A DNA stretch of 64,000 bases from Chthoniobacteraceae bacterium. Its GTDB lineage: Bacteria > Verrucomicrobiota > Verrucomicrobiia > Chthoniobacterales > Chthoniobacteraceae. Of the stretch, positions 50,525 to 58,738 are shown in pieces (within the stretch, counting starts at the first letter, position 1; each line of letters begins with the position of its first letter). The notes under the pieces are model-generated. The model saw only the letters and a program-made list of their open reading frames with translations. It had not been told where the DNA came from and ran no database searches. The position numbers and the translations under genes were made by a program. The stretch lies in the NCBI GenBank assembly GCA_028293625.1, contig JAQGOL010000008.1:62001-126000 (forward strand), read 5' to 3'.

Positions 50525-51847
50525 ATGCGGAGCTTTACTTCGGTTTTTCTTGCCGGCCTTTTGGTGGCAACCCCGCTTTTTGGTGCTGACTCACCCGACT
50601 GGCCTCGATGGCGCGGCCCCGAAGCAAAAGGAACGGCGCCCCTCGGGACTCCGCCGCTCACATGGAGCGAAACCGAGCATGTGAAATGGAAGTTCAAAAC
50701 GCCCGGGTTCGGCACTTCAACGCCGATTGTCTGGGGCAATAAAATCTTCCTTCTCAGCGCGATTCCAACCGGCAAAAAAGCGCCGGCCGCCACGGCGCCG
50801 CCCGCAGGAGCCCGTCCCGGCGGAGGAATGCGATCCGAGACCCCGGACGAACTTTACCAGTTTGTCGTTTTATGCGTTGCCCGGGACACCGGGAAATTGC
50901 TTTGGCAGAAAGTCGCCAGGGAAGAAATTCCGCACGAAGGGCATCACCGCGACCACGGATTTGCTTCCGCATCGCCGGTGACAGACGGTGAAAATCTTTA
51001 CGTTTCCTTCGGCTCGCGCGGAATTTTTTGTTTCGATTTGGAAGGTAATTTGAAGTGGGAAAAGAACCTCGGCCGGATGCAGACCCGCAACGCATTTGGC
51101 GAGGGCGCCTCTCCCGCCCTTCACGCCAACACGCTGGTAATCAATTGGGATCACGAGGGCGACGACTTCATTGTGGCTCTTGATAAAACGACGGGCAAAG
51201 AACTTTGGCGACAGCCGCGCGATGAGCCGACCACATGGTCGACTCCACTGATTATTGAACATGAAGGCGTTCCTCAGGTGATAGTCAGCGCCACCAATAA
51301 GGTGCGTGCGTACGAACTCGCAACCGGCAAGCAACTTTGGGAGTGCGCCGGAATGACTGCCAATGCCATCCCGACTCCCGTGAGCGATTTCGGAATGCTC
51401 TACGCAATCAGCGGTTTTCGTGGCGCGGCTTTGCTTGCCATCAAGCTCGGAAAAACGGGCGATTTAACCAATAGCGACGCGATCGCCTGGCGCGTGACCA
51501 AAGCAACGCCGTATGTCCCCTCCCCGTTGCTTTCCGGTGAACGGCTCTATTTTTATTCCGGCAACAACGGCACGCTCTCCTGTTTTAATGCAAAGACAGG
51601 GAAAGGTCTCTTTGAATCCGAGCGCATCGCCGACTTGCTCGGCGGCGTTTATGCCTCGCCCGTAGCCGCCGCGGGCCGCGTTTATCTGGTCGGCCGCGAT
51701 GGGAAAACCGTCGTGATCAAAGATGCCGATACACTTGAGCCGCTTGCCACCAACAAGCTCGACGACAAGTTTGATGCCTCGGCCGCTATCGCCGGCAAAG
51801 AACTTTTCCTGCGCGGCCACGATTCCCTTTACTCGATCGCCGAATAG
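50525..51847 (+). CDS. Secreted PQQ-like beta-propeller protein
   Basis: 440 residues with signal peptide (FTSVFLAGLLVATPLFGA). WPRWRGPEAKGTAP is the usual N-terminal motif of planctomycetal/verrucomicrobial PQQ-repeat proteins. Repeats such as LVALDKTTGKELW-type blades (IVALDKTTGKELWRQPRDEP, YELATGKQLWECAG, CFNAKTGKGLFESERI) form a beta propeller. No PQQ-ligating catalytic residues are evident, so it is more likely a scaffold (BamB-like) than a dehydrogenase. It starts 11 bases after the secretin stop and may be the last gene of that operon. Confidence 0.8.
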   Translation: MRSFTSVFLAGLLVATPLFGADSPDWPRWRGPEAKGTAPLGTPPLTWSETEHVKWKFKTPGFGTSTPIVWGNKIFLLSAIPTGKKAPAATAPPAGARPGGGMRSETPDELYQFVVLCVARDTGKLLWQKVAREEIPHEGHHRDHGFASASPVTDGENLYVSFGSRGIFCFDLEGNLKWEKNLGRMQTRNAFGEGASPALHANTLVINWDHEGDDFIVALDKTTGKELWRQPRDEPTTWSTPLIIEHEGVPQVIVSATNKVRAYELATGKQLWECAGMTANAIPTPVSDFGMLYAISGFRGAALLAIKLGKTGDLTNSDAIAWRVTKATPYVPSPLLSGERLYFYSGNNGTLSCFNAKTGKGLFESERIADLLGGVYASPVAAAGRVYLVGRDGKTVVIKDADTLEPLATNKLDDKFDASAAIAGKELFLRGHDSLYSIAE

Positions 51848-52026
51848 TTTTGGCAGAGTAACACGCACGCTGCGGCTTGTTTCGGCAATTTCTTCAGGTG
51901 GCTGAAGTCCGCGGCGGCGCTCCATCCGCGCCGTCGGTTTCCGATGCCGAAAGGGCAGCTTTACGATTTCGGAGACAAACGCCCTCTCCAGTGGCGCTTC
52001 TATAGGCAGATTACAATGCCCCTTTC

Positions 52027-52518
52027 GTGGATGACCAACCCAAAGCCCACACATGGAACTCCTGGCTTGCGGCCAACGCGCGGCGGTTCCTTCTTTTTGC
52101 CCGTGACCAAACGCGAGTTGAAGCCGACGCTCACGACGTGCTTCAAGAGGCGCTGGTGGAAGCGTGGCGACGCGGGGATGGTCAACCGCCCGATGATGCC
52201 CTTGTTTTCGCCACCATTCGCCGGCGCGCCATCGATCTTGCCCGTGGCAATCAACGCCGTGTGCGCCGCGAATCGAGCGCCCAGGAAATCTCGTGGTTCC
52301 AATCCGGGGAAGAAGGCGCGGCGCTCGACCATGAACTGGCCGGCGCGGTGAAAACGCTGCCACCTCACCTGCGCGAAGTGGTGATCTTGAAAGTCTGGAG
52401 CGAGCTTACTTTCCAACAAATCGCCGATACTCTCACGATCCCGCTCAATACAGCCGCCTCACGATATCGCTATGCGGTGGAGCAACTCCGTGAAGCTTTT
52501 AAGGAGGTGCGCTCATGA
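52027..52518 (+). CDS. ECF-family RNA polymerase sigma factor
   Basis: 163 residues from a GTG at 52027; no in-frame ATG exists nearby. Region 2 (VEADAHDVLQEALVEAWRR ... FATIRRRAIDLARGNQRR) and region 4 (LPPHLREVVILKVWSELTFQQIADTLTIPLNTAASRYRYAVEQL) are both clear. Directs polymerase to a specific promoter set, probably under control of the membrane protein encoded by the overlapping downstream gene. Confidence 0.9.
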   Translation: MDDQPKAHTWNSWLAANARRFLLFARDQTRVEADAHDVLQEALVEAWRRGDGQPPDDALVFATIRRRAIDLARGNQRRVRRESSAQEISWFQSGEEGAALDHELAGAVKTLPPHLREVVILKVWSELTFQQIADTLTIPLNTAASRYRYAVEQLREAFKEVRS

Positions 52519-52928
52519 ATAACGACGACGATTCGATCGAAAGCCGGCTGCGCAGGATGCGTCCTTCCGAGCCTCCAAGGGAATTAATGGAACGGCTCCA
52601 TGCGCCGCGCCGGCGTTTTCTGGCCTATGCGATTCCATTTGCCGCCGCAGCCGTTGTCGCATTTGCGTTCCTATTTCAGCCTCCCTCTGAAAAAGCGCGA
52701 TTTGACACGGCCAAACCGTCGGATCTTCGTGTCTTTTTGCCCGTGGAAACACGAAGCGAACTCGTTGAAGTGCGCGACCTTGGAGTCATCGAAATGGCAG
52801 CCGCCCCGATGCGGCTGATTCGGTACACCTGGCTTGATGACGTCACTTATCGCGACAGTGCGGAATCGACATTTCGCCGCGCCTCCCACCGCGAACAGAT
52901 CATCCCGATCGCTCTTGAAACCTATTGA
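52515..52928 (+). CDS. Single-span membrane protein, candidate anti-sigma factor
   Basis: 137 residues, overlapping the sigma gene by 4 bases. A charged cytoplasmic N-terminus (SIESRLRRMRPSEPPRELMERLHAP) is followed by one membrane segment (FLAYAIPFAAAAVVAFAFLF) and an extracytoplasmic domain of about 75 residues. The layout matches RseA-type anti-sigma factors, though the N-terminus is short and lacks a zinc-binding HxxxCxxC motif. Role inferred from position and topology. Confidence 0.65.
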   Translation: MNNDDDSIESRLRRMRPSEPPRELMERLHAPRRRFLAYAIPFAAAAVVAFAFLFQPPSEKARFDTAKPSDLRVFLPVETRSELVEVRDLGVIEMAAAPMRLIRYTWLDDVTYRDSAESTFRRASHREQIIPIALETY

Positions 52929-52931
52929 ATT

Positions 52932-53885
52932 ATGAAACGCATCATCCTCGCATTAAGCCTCACCGCCGCCGTTAGCACCACACTGCTTGCAGTTGACCCG
53001 ACGCAAAAAGAAAACCGCACTTCGGTCACCACCAGCGCAAGCAGCTCCGGGTCGACCGGAAAAGCGACCATCACCATTGAAGTAAACGGGAAAAAGGAGA
53101 CCCGCGAAGTGGAACTCGGCAACGGCACTTCAATCACTGTCGTTCCCGAGGAGAGCAAACCGGAAAAACCGAACCGCAAACCGTGGCTCGGAGTCGCTTC
53201 CACTGAAATCTCCGATGAAGTGCGCGCCCAGCTTCCGGTCGAATCCGGCACCGGCCTCCTGGTCCGCAGCGTGGTGGAGGGAAGTCCAGCGGCGCAGGCC
53301 GGTCTGGAAAAGAACGACGTGCTTTTTAAATTCGACGACCAGATCCTGGCCAACGCGTCCCAATTAAAAACGTTGGTTGGGACAAAAAAAGAAGGCGATA
53401 CCGTCCGTCTGACCTATTTCCGCAAAGGCCAGCAAGCCACTTTGGAGGTCAAAATCGCCACGCACGAAGGAGGCGACCTCGACAATCTTCAGATCAAACT
53501 CGGAGAATTGATGCCTGGCGCGGCGCGCGGTTATGAATGGGTGAAAAGCCTCACCGCACCGCTTAACGTTTACACAAAGGGAATCATTGTTGATAACAAA
53601 GGGAATATCCTGACCGAAAATCGGGGGCCCGAATTGGACGCGGTCGTCACCAAACTTGAGAGCACGCTCCGGGAAGCGGGTGTCGACAATGCTTCCATTG
53701 AGCAAACCCGGCGCGCGCTTCAGGAGACAGCCGAGGCGATTCAGAAAGCGGCCGGCAATGCGGAGCAGATTCGTGAACAGGTCTCGCGAGAAGTTAAAAA
53801 AGCTATCGAACAGGCAGCCAAAGCGGTCGAGAAAGCTCGCGATGATGCCCAGCGCGCGCACGCCGACGCCACAAAAAAGCCGTAG
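52932..53885 (+). CDS. Secreted PDZ-domain protein
   Basis: 317 residues with signal peptide (IILALSLTAAVSTTLLAV). One PDZ domain (about 75-165: PWLGVASTEISDEVRAQ, GLLVRSVVEGSPAAQAGLEKNDVLFKFDDQ). A C-terminal coiled coil rich in Glu/Ala/Lys (KAIEQAAKAVEKARDDAQRA) ends the protein. There is no Ser protease triad, so it is not a DegS or HtrA enzyme. It follows the anti-sigma candidate by three bases and could sense misfolded envelope proteins upstream of it. Confidence 0.75.
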   Translation: MKRIILALSLTAAVSTTLLAVDPTQKENRTSVTTSASSSGSTGKATITIEVNGKKETREVELGNGTSITVVPEESKPEKPNRKPWLGVASTEISDEVRAQLPVESGTGLLVRSVVEGSPAAQAGLEKNDVLFKFDDQILANASQLKTLVGTKKEGDTVRLTYFRKGQQATLEVKIATHEGGDLDNLQIKLGELMPGAARGYEWVKSLTAPLNVYTKGIIVDNKGNILTENRGPELDAVVTKLESTLREAGVDNASIEQTRRALQETAEAIQKAAGNAEQIREQVSREVKKAIEQAAKAVEKARDDAQRAHADATKKP

Positions 53886-53894
53886 TAGTCTCGC

Positions 53895-54554
53895 TCACGG
53901 CCGCACGCCGTTGAGCTCACGCAACGAGACTCTTCCCTCGCCGTGAAGCCAGTGCTCGAAATTGGCACGCAGGCGGGGCCATTCCCCATCGAGAATGCTA
54001 AACCAAGCCGTGTCGCGATTGACTCCCTTGATCGCCATGTGTTGGCGGAACAAACCCTCAAACTGAAACCCGAGCCGGAGCGCGGCGGCTTTGCTCGGCT
54101 CGTTGCGGCTATCGCATTTCCATTCGACCCGCCGGTATTGCAGTTCGTTAAAGAGATAACACAAAAGCAAATAAACCGCCTCGGTATTGACCGATGACCT
54201 CTGCGCGGCCGGCGCATACCAGATGCATCCAAGCTCAGCCACCCCATGGGCCGGGGTAATCCGAAGAATGGAAATCATTCCAAGGGCGCGGCCCGAGTTG
54301 ATAGCCCTTACTGTAAAACAGACAACGTCGGGCGCGGATTGCCACTGGATAATCCAGTCACGCATTGCCGCAACGTCGCAGAACGGGCCGTTATGCAAAA
54401 ACTGCCAGAGCCTTTCGCAAGCGTCTGAGCCGTGGGAGATCGCAAATAGTTCACCGGCATCCGATTCGGCATTTGTGGGCACAAGCGTTATAAAACGGCC
54501 TGTGTGGGGACGCGCTTTAACTCCAGTCCACGGCTTGGGAAATGATTCAACCAT
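53895..54554 (-). CDS. GNAT acetyltransferase (RimJ/RimL-like)
   Basis: 219 residues. RFITLVPTNAESDAGELF, then the acetyl-CoA-binding region (AELGCIWYAPAAQRSSVNTEAVYLLLCYLF), and CDSRNEPSKAAALRLGFQFEGLFRQH, typical of RimJ/RimL-like GNAT enzymes that acetylate N-terminal amino groups or small molecules. Cytoplasmic. The acceptor is not known. It converges with the PDZ gene, nine bases apart. Confidence 0.82.
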   Translation of the reverse strand: MVESFPKPWTGVKARPHTGRFITLVPTNAESDAGELFAISHGSDACERLWQFLHNGPFCDVAAMRDWIIQWQSAPDVVCFTVRAINSGRALGMISILRITPAHGVAELGCIWYAPAAQRSSVNTEAVYLLLCYLFNELQYRRVEWKCDSRNEPSKAAALRLGFQFEGLFRQHMAIKGVNRDTAWFSILDGEWPRLRANFEHWLHGEGRVSLRELNGVRP

Positions 54555-54598
54555 GGCGTGACATCCTACAACAATCAGCAGGAGCGGCTAAAAAAAAC

Positions 54599-54637
54599 GA
54601 CGCCCCGCGCGGATTAGAGGGATTCGCGCGGAGCGTC
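54599..54637 (-). terminator. Intrinsic terminator of the small repeat protein gene
   Basis: Thirteen-base arms (54599-54611 and 54625-54637, one mismatch) surround a 13-base loop. Read on the minus strand the stem is followed one base later by eight T (A-run at 54590-54597), a classic rho-independent stop 93 bases past the stop codon of the gene at 54731-55129. Confidence 0.72.
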
Positions 54638-54730
54638 TTTGTTTGGGGGGAATAACGTTCGTGGGGGAACGTGATCAGTTATGGGGTATTGACCGGAATG
54701 GGGCAATCAGGTCTCCCACCTATATGGAGA

Positions 54731-55129
54731 TCAGGAAAGAGGATCCATGGGCTTCATTGGCTCCATCGGTTTCATCGGTTTCATCGGTTTCATCGGTTTC
54801 ATTGGGTCCATTCGTTTCATTCCTGGCTCCGATGATTCCGTAAGCGGGAGCTTTTGGGCATTCTCCAAATCGGCGGGGCGATCGGTCGACTGGGATTGGT
54901 TTCCTGAGAGGCGCAGGAAACGCGTCCCTTTTTCGCCCTCGATCTGAACAATCAGCGCGTCGTCTATTTTATAGAGCAGAGGCTGATTCGCCCATTTCCC
55001 GGTATCAAAAGCGTTTGACTGGCTCTGCTGCTGGCCCGGGCCCCGGCTGCTGACGCCGATGAAAGTCTGATTGCCTTCATTTTCAATGTGCAACTGCTGT
55101 CCGTTTCCAATGTCTGAGATATATCGCAT
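54731..55129 (-). CDS. Small protein with Met-Lys-Pro tandem tail
   Basis: 132 residues from an ATG at 55129 without clear ribosome-binding site. The N-terminal ~95 residues are a beta-rich module (QLHIENEGNQTFIGVSSRG; LLYKIDDALIVQIEGEKG). The C-terminus is a repeat of Met-Asp/Lys/Glu-Pro triplets (MKPMKPMKPM) encoded by 9-base near-identical units (54768-54803). A terminator lies downstream on the same strand, which supports a real gene. No known family recognised; no signal peptide is visible. Confidence 0.6.
   Translation of the reverse strand: MRYISDIGNGQQLHIENEGNQTFIGVSSRGPGQQQSQSNAFDTGKWANQPLLYKIDDALIVQIEGEKGTRFLRLSGNQSQSTDRPADLENAQKLPLTESSEPGMKRMDPMKPMKPMKPMKPMEPMKPMDPLS
54768..54803. 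repeat. 9-base tandem repeat (GGTTTCATC)x4
   Basis: Four near-perfect copies of a 9-base unit within a less regular tract (about 54751-54822). The unit length is a multiple of three, so copy-number change would alter the length of the Met-Lys-Pro tail of the protein at 54731-55129 without shifting frame. Confidence 0.85.
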
Positions 55130-55239
55130 AAGCGAATATCGGGACTCAGCCGCTGGCGAGCTATACGGATGCCATATTTAAGAGCGGCCATGCCCGGGAC
55201 ACCACCGCGTAACGAGGGTAAAACGATCTTAAATCAGGT

Positions 55240-56118
55240 ATGAAACCCACCCCGAGGCCGCCTCGTAAACCCGGCATTCATTTACGGTGCTCCGGCTGGA
55301 TCGTCTGCACGTTGTTCGCCGTGCATGGATTCGGCGCGGAGGGGCCAATCGCGGAGGTTCAGAATTCGCTTCGAAAAGGAGATTATTATTCAGGCGAATC
55401 GACCGGCGTTATGGACGCGGAAACGCGGGCAAGCCTGAAGCGTTTCCAGATTCATGAAGGCCTGCAAGTGACGGGCGAGCTCGATACGGCCACCTTACAA
55501 AGCCTGCAAGCGGCAGCGGCGACGCCGGCCAAAGGCGCCGTCGATGCGCTTAAAGCGTTTGATCCGTCAGTCCGCGGCCGTGCCCAGGGAATGGTGCAGA
55601 GCGACAAAGAATTTCTCCAACGCATGGAAGTCAACGAGGAGCCTCCGCCGCCGCCACCTCCGAAACCCGCGGCGAAGGTGGAGGAGCCGGTGGCACCACG
55701 CCGTCTCCCGGATGAGAGGCCCCGTCCAAAAGTGCCTTCACTCGATCTCGTTCAGGAGGCGCGAAGCTTCGTAACGCGATATCTTGAAGCCGCCCAGCAA
55801 GCCACTCCAGAGCGCGAGAACACTCTTTACGGAGAGGAGGTGAACTATTTTGACAGCGGGAAAGTGAGCCGAAAGTTTATCGAACGCGATCAGCAGAATT
55901 ATTACCGGCGATGGCCGCGCCGCCAGTTTACCCTCATCGGCGAGCCCGAGGTAAAAGTCGCGTCGCAAAGCGAAATGTCGGTCCGTTTTGTGATCCGGTA
56001 TTCGGTGCAAAATGCGGAGGAGAGGGGCAGAGGCGAGACGGAGAATATTCTCAGATTAAGACGCGACGATTCGGGATTAAAAATCGTCAGCATCCACGAG
56101 CGGAAAATTCGCCAGTAG
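55240..56118 (+). CDS. Secreted peptidoglycan-binding-domain protein
   Basis: 292 residues with a basic N-terminus and hydrophobic signal (IVCTLFAVHGFGAEG). A PG_binding_1 domain (about 40-90: VQNSLRKGDYYSGESTGVMD, LKRFQIHEGLQVTGELD) is followed by a Pro-rich linker and an NTF2-like C-terminal domain (about 170-290: RSFVTRYLEAAQQATPE, VNYFDSGKVSRKFIERD). Probably anchored to the cell wall. The bound ligand of the NTF2-like part is unknown. Confidence 0.78.
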   Translation: MKPTPRPPRKPGIHLRCSGWIVCTLFAVHGFGAEGPIAEVQNSLRKGDYYSGESTGVMDAETRASLKRFQIHEGLQVTGELDTATLQSLQAAAATPAKGAVDALKAFDPSVRGRAQGMVQSDKEFLQRMEVNEEPPPPPPPKPAAKVEEPVAPRRLPDERPRPKVPSLDLVQEARSFVTRYLEAAQQATPERENTLYGEEVNYFDSGKVSRKFIERDQQNYYRRWPRRQFTLIGEPEVKVASQSEMSVRFVIRYSVQNAEERGRGETENILRLRRDDSGLKIVSIHERKIRQ

Positions 56119-56239
56119 GAGTTCGTGCAACAAATCGTCGCTCTCCCCGCAGAAACGTCGGCTCGATTTCATATCGCTGTGGCGGCATAAAAATGAGGCT
56201 CGCGGATTTTCGGATGCCCTGCTCACATCCGATGCCTCT

Positions 56240-57265
56240 ATGTCTGTTTTAGTTGGAAAACTACGCAAGTCGGCATTGGTTTCTTACGGGTTGTTTGCGT
56301 TCTGGCTTATCCTGATGGCCGCACTGCACTTGGTGACGCCATTCCTGACCGTCCTTTTTTCGTACCTCGCACTAAGCAAACTCAATTTCTTCCACAGAAA
56401 ATGGATCGCGCTTCTGCTTTTTGTCATCCTAGTGACGGGCGCTTTTTGCGGTTTTGTTTATTTCTTCAACCGGGCTTTTGTGGCGCTGCCCGAAATTGTT
56501 TCCACCTCCATCCCGGTGGTGGTGAAATTTGCCGCCAAACACGGCATCGAACTTCCTTTTGCCGATATTGAGAGCCTTAAGGCACTCGCTCTTGAAAGCG
56601 TCTCGGAAGCGATGGGTTACCTTGGCAACTTCGCCAAGGTCGCGACCAAGGAATTTGTATTCCTTCTGATCGGGATCGTGGTGGCGATCGGGATTTTTCT
56701 CAACCCGGCGCTTGACTGGGATTCCTGCAAAGGCGGCTCGCTCTCCAATCTTTATTCCGTGCTCTGCGCGGAAATCAGCGAGCGCTTCCGCTCATTTTAC
56801 ATGAGCTTTGAGACTGTTATTGGGGCGCAGGTGCTGATTTCCTCCATCAACACGGTGCTGACCGCTTTTTTCGTTTACGGCGGTTCACTGAAACATGCGA
56901 CAGTTATTGTTATTCTTACTTTCGTTTGCGGATTGCTGCCTGTCGTAGGGAACCTCTTAAGCAACAGCATGATTGTCGGCATCGCTTTCACCATCTCCCC
57001 GCAACGGGCCGGCTGGGCGCTCGTCTTCCTCGTCGTCGTCCATAAACTCGAATATTTCCTCAATAGCCGCATCATCGGTTCGCGGATTAAACATCCGATG
57101 TGGCTGATGCTTTTTGCGTTGGTGCTCGGCGAACGGCTCATGGGCATCGGCGGGATCATCCTTGCACCCGTCCTTCTTCACTTTTTAAAGACAGAAGCGA
57201 TGAAGGTTCCGGTTACTCCCGTTCTGGTCGATCCCGCGCAGGCGCTTGAACCGGCGATTAAATAA
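56240..57265 (+). CDS. AI-2E family transporter (PerM/TqsA-like)
   Basis: 341 residues with about eight hydrophobic segments. The N-terminal double helix (LMAALHLVTPFLTVLFSYLALSKL) and the conserved end region (GLLPVVGNLLSNSMIVGIAF; LEYFLNSRIIGSRIKHPMW; GGIILAPVLLHFLKTE) are typical of the AI-2E (formerly UPF0118) family. The IIGSRIKHP motif is a family signature. Family members export or take up small molecules or act as Na+/H+ antiporters; substrate cannot be told. Confidence 0.85.
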   Translation: MSVLVGKLRKSALVSYGLFAFWLILMAALHLVTPFLTVLFSYLALSKLNFFHRKWIALLLFVILVTGAFCGFVYFFNRAFVALPEIVSTSIPVVVKFAAKHGIELPFADIESLKALALESVSEAMGYLGNFAKVATKEFVFLLIGIVVAIGIFLNPALDWDSCKGGSLSNLYSVLCAEISERFRSFYMSFETVIGAQVLISSINTVLTAFFVYGGSLKHATVIVILTFVCGLLPVVGNLLSNSMIVGIAFTISPQRAGWALVFLVVVHKLEYFLNSRIIGSRIKHPMWLMLFALVLGERLMGIGGIILAPVLLHFLKTEAMKVPVTPVLVDPAQALEPAIK

Positions 57266-57549
57266 TTCGAGGCTGACGGATCTGTGCAGAGAATCCGAAG
57301 CGTGGGAATTTCTGGCATGAAACGTCAAACGCACAAGCAAAGGCGTCTGGACAACCGCCACACTCTTCCACGCCGATTTGGTTCCGAACCGAATTGCGGA
57401 GCCAAAAAAAATCGCTGAATTCATTCTGCCCCGACAAATTGTGTCGAACCGTCCGGCCGTGAGCCGGAATGCCGTCATTGGAGCAGGCTGATTGATCAGG
57501 AGAAGGCGTCAGCCGTGTTTCAGTTCGCTTAAAGAACCGCTGCGTAACA
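57266..57549. other. Intergenic region, nothing recognised
   Basis: 284 bases ahead of the FIST gene. It contains short A-runs but no convincing promoter, hairpin or gene. Likely carries the promoter of the FIST/kinase pair. Confidence 0.35.
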
Positions 57550-58728
57550 ATGAACATTTCTCCAACGACAACCGCTGTGGTTTATACTGATTGCCTCGAT
57601 AGCGAGGAGGGGGGCCGGATGTTGGCACAGAAAGTAATCACCGGTTTAAATGGAGAAACTCCCGACGCACTGATTCTCTTTGTTTCGCCTCGGTATAATC
57701 TGCGTGTCCTGGTGCAAGCGCTTACCGATGGCTGCCATCCGGCCGTGTTGGTCGGTTGCTCTTCAGCGGGAGAATTCACCAGCCAGATGCATGGCGATGG
57801 GCGTGCCTGCGCCATTGCCATTCGATCCTCGGAGCTGAAATTTGCCGCGGGGATCGGCCGGGGCATTGGCAAGGATCGGGCGGCCGCCGCCAAAGCGGTT
57901 GTTTCCGCGTTTTCAGGCAGTGGCACCATCCCCCATGCCTACAGTTCTGGCTTGGTACTGACCGATGCCCTTGCCGGTCACGCTGACGAATTGATCGAGC
58001 AGCTGACGATCTGTACGGGTGGCAATTACCAATTTTTCGGAGGAGGCGCCGGGGACGATGCGCGATTCCAGCAGACCCAGGTGATCCTGGGGACGGAGGT
58101 AGCCACTGATGCCGCGGTGGTGCTTGAGATTCTTTCGCATAAACCGATCGGTGTCGGTGTGCGGCACGGCTGGCGTCCGGCAGGCAAACCGATGCGAGTG
58201 ACCGAATCCAACGGACCGGTACTCGTGAGCCTGAACGCCATGCGGGCAGTCGATGTATTTGCCGAGCATGCCGCCTCAACCGGCCAGGAGTTCGATCCGG
58301 CGAATCCCCTTCCCTTTTTCCTTCATAACATCCTTGGAATCGATACCGGCGAGGGTTTCCGGTTGCGGGTGCCGCTGGCTATCGGCCAGGACGGCTCAGT
58401 GACGTGCGCGGCGGAAATTCCTCCCGGCGCGCTCGTCTGCATCATGGGAACCGATGCGCTCTCGGCGCGAAACGCGGCGGCGGATGCCACTCGTGACGCG
58501 GTCAACCAGCTTCAGGGAAATGAACCCAAATTCGCGCTTTTTTTCGACTGCGTGGCGACGCGGCTGCGAATGGGAAAAGAATTTGGTTATGAACTCGACG
58601 GTTTGAAAGAAGCACTCGGCTCCATTCAGTTTGCCGGATGCAACACATACGGCCAAGTGGCCCGGTCTGAGGGCCAATTCAGCGGGTTCCACAATTGCAC
58701 GGCGGTGGTTTGTGTATTTCCAGCCTAA
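57550..58728 (+). CDS. FIST N and C domain sensory protein
   Basis: 392 residues, the usual length. The FIST N domain (about 20-215: LILFVSPRYNLRVLVQAL, AVLVGCSSAGEFTSQ, FGGGAGDDARF) and the FIST C domain (about 225-370: FLHNILGIDTGEGFRLRVPL, FFDCVATRLRMGKEF, FAGCNTYGQVARSEGQFSGFHNCTAVV) are complete. FIST is a sensory domain thought to bind small ligands such as amino acids (family knowledge). No membrane segment. The gene ends ten bases before a hybrid histidine kinase, so the two likely form a separate-protein sensor pair. Confidence 0.92.
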   Translation: MNISPTTTAVVYTDCLDSEEGGRMLAQKVITGLNGETPDALILFVSPRYNLRVLVQALTDGCHPAVLVGCSSAGEFTSQMHGDGRACAIAIRSSELKFAAGIGRGIGKDRAAAAKAVVSAFSGSGTIPHAYSSGLVLTDALAGHADELIEQLTICTGGNYQFFGGGAGDDARFQQTQVILGTEVATDAAVVLEILSHKPIGVGVRHGWRPAGKPMRVTESNGPVLVSLNAMRAVDVFAEHAASTGQEFDPANPLPFFLHNILGIDTGEGFRLRVPLAIGQDGSVTCAAEIPPGALVCIMGTDALSARNAAADATRDAVNQLQGNEPKFALFFDCVATRLRMGKEFGYELDGLKEALGSIQFAGCNTYGQVARSEGQFSGFHNCTAVVCVFPA

Positions 58729-58738
58729 AGCGACGATT

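Noticed and set aside
54745-54822. Possible CRISPR-like repeat array
   Set aside because: The unit is only 9 bases, contiguous without spacers and in frame within a coding region.
58631-58738. Earlier start for the hybrid kinase overlapping the FIST gene by about 98 bases
   Set aside because: The extra residues read as the alternate frame of the FIST C-terminus; GTG 58739 follows the FIST stop directly.
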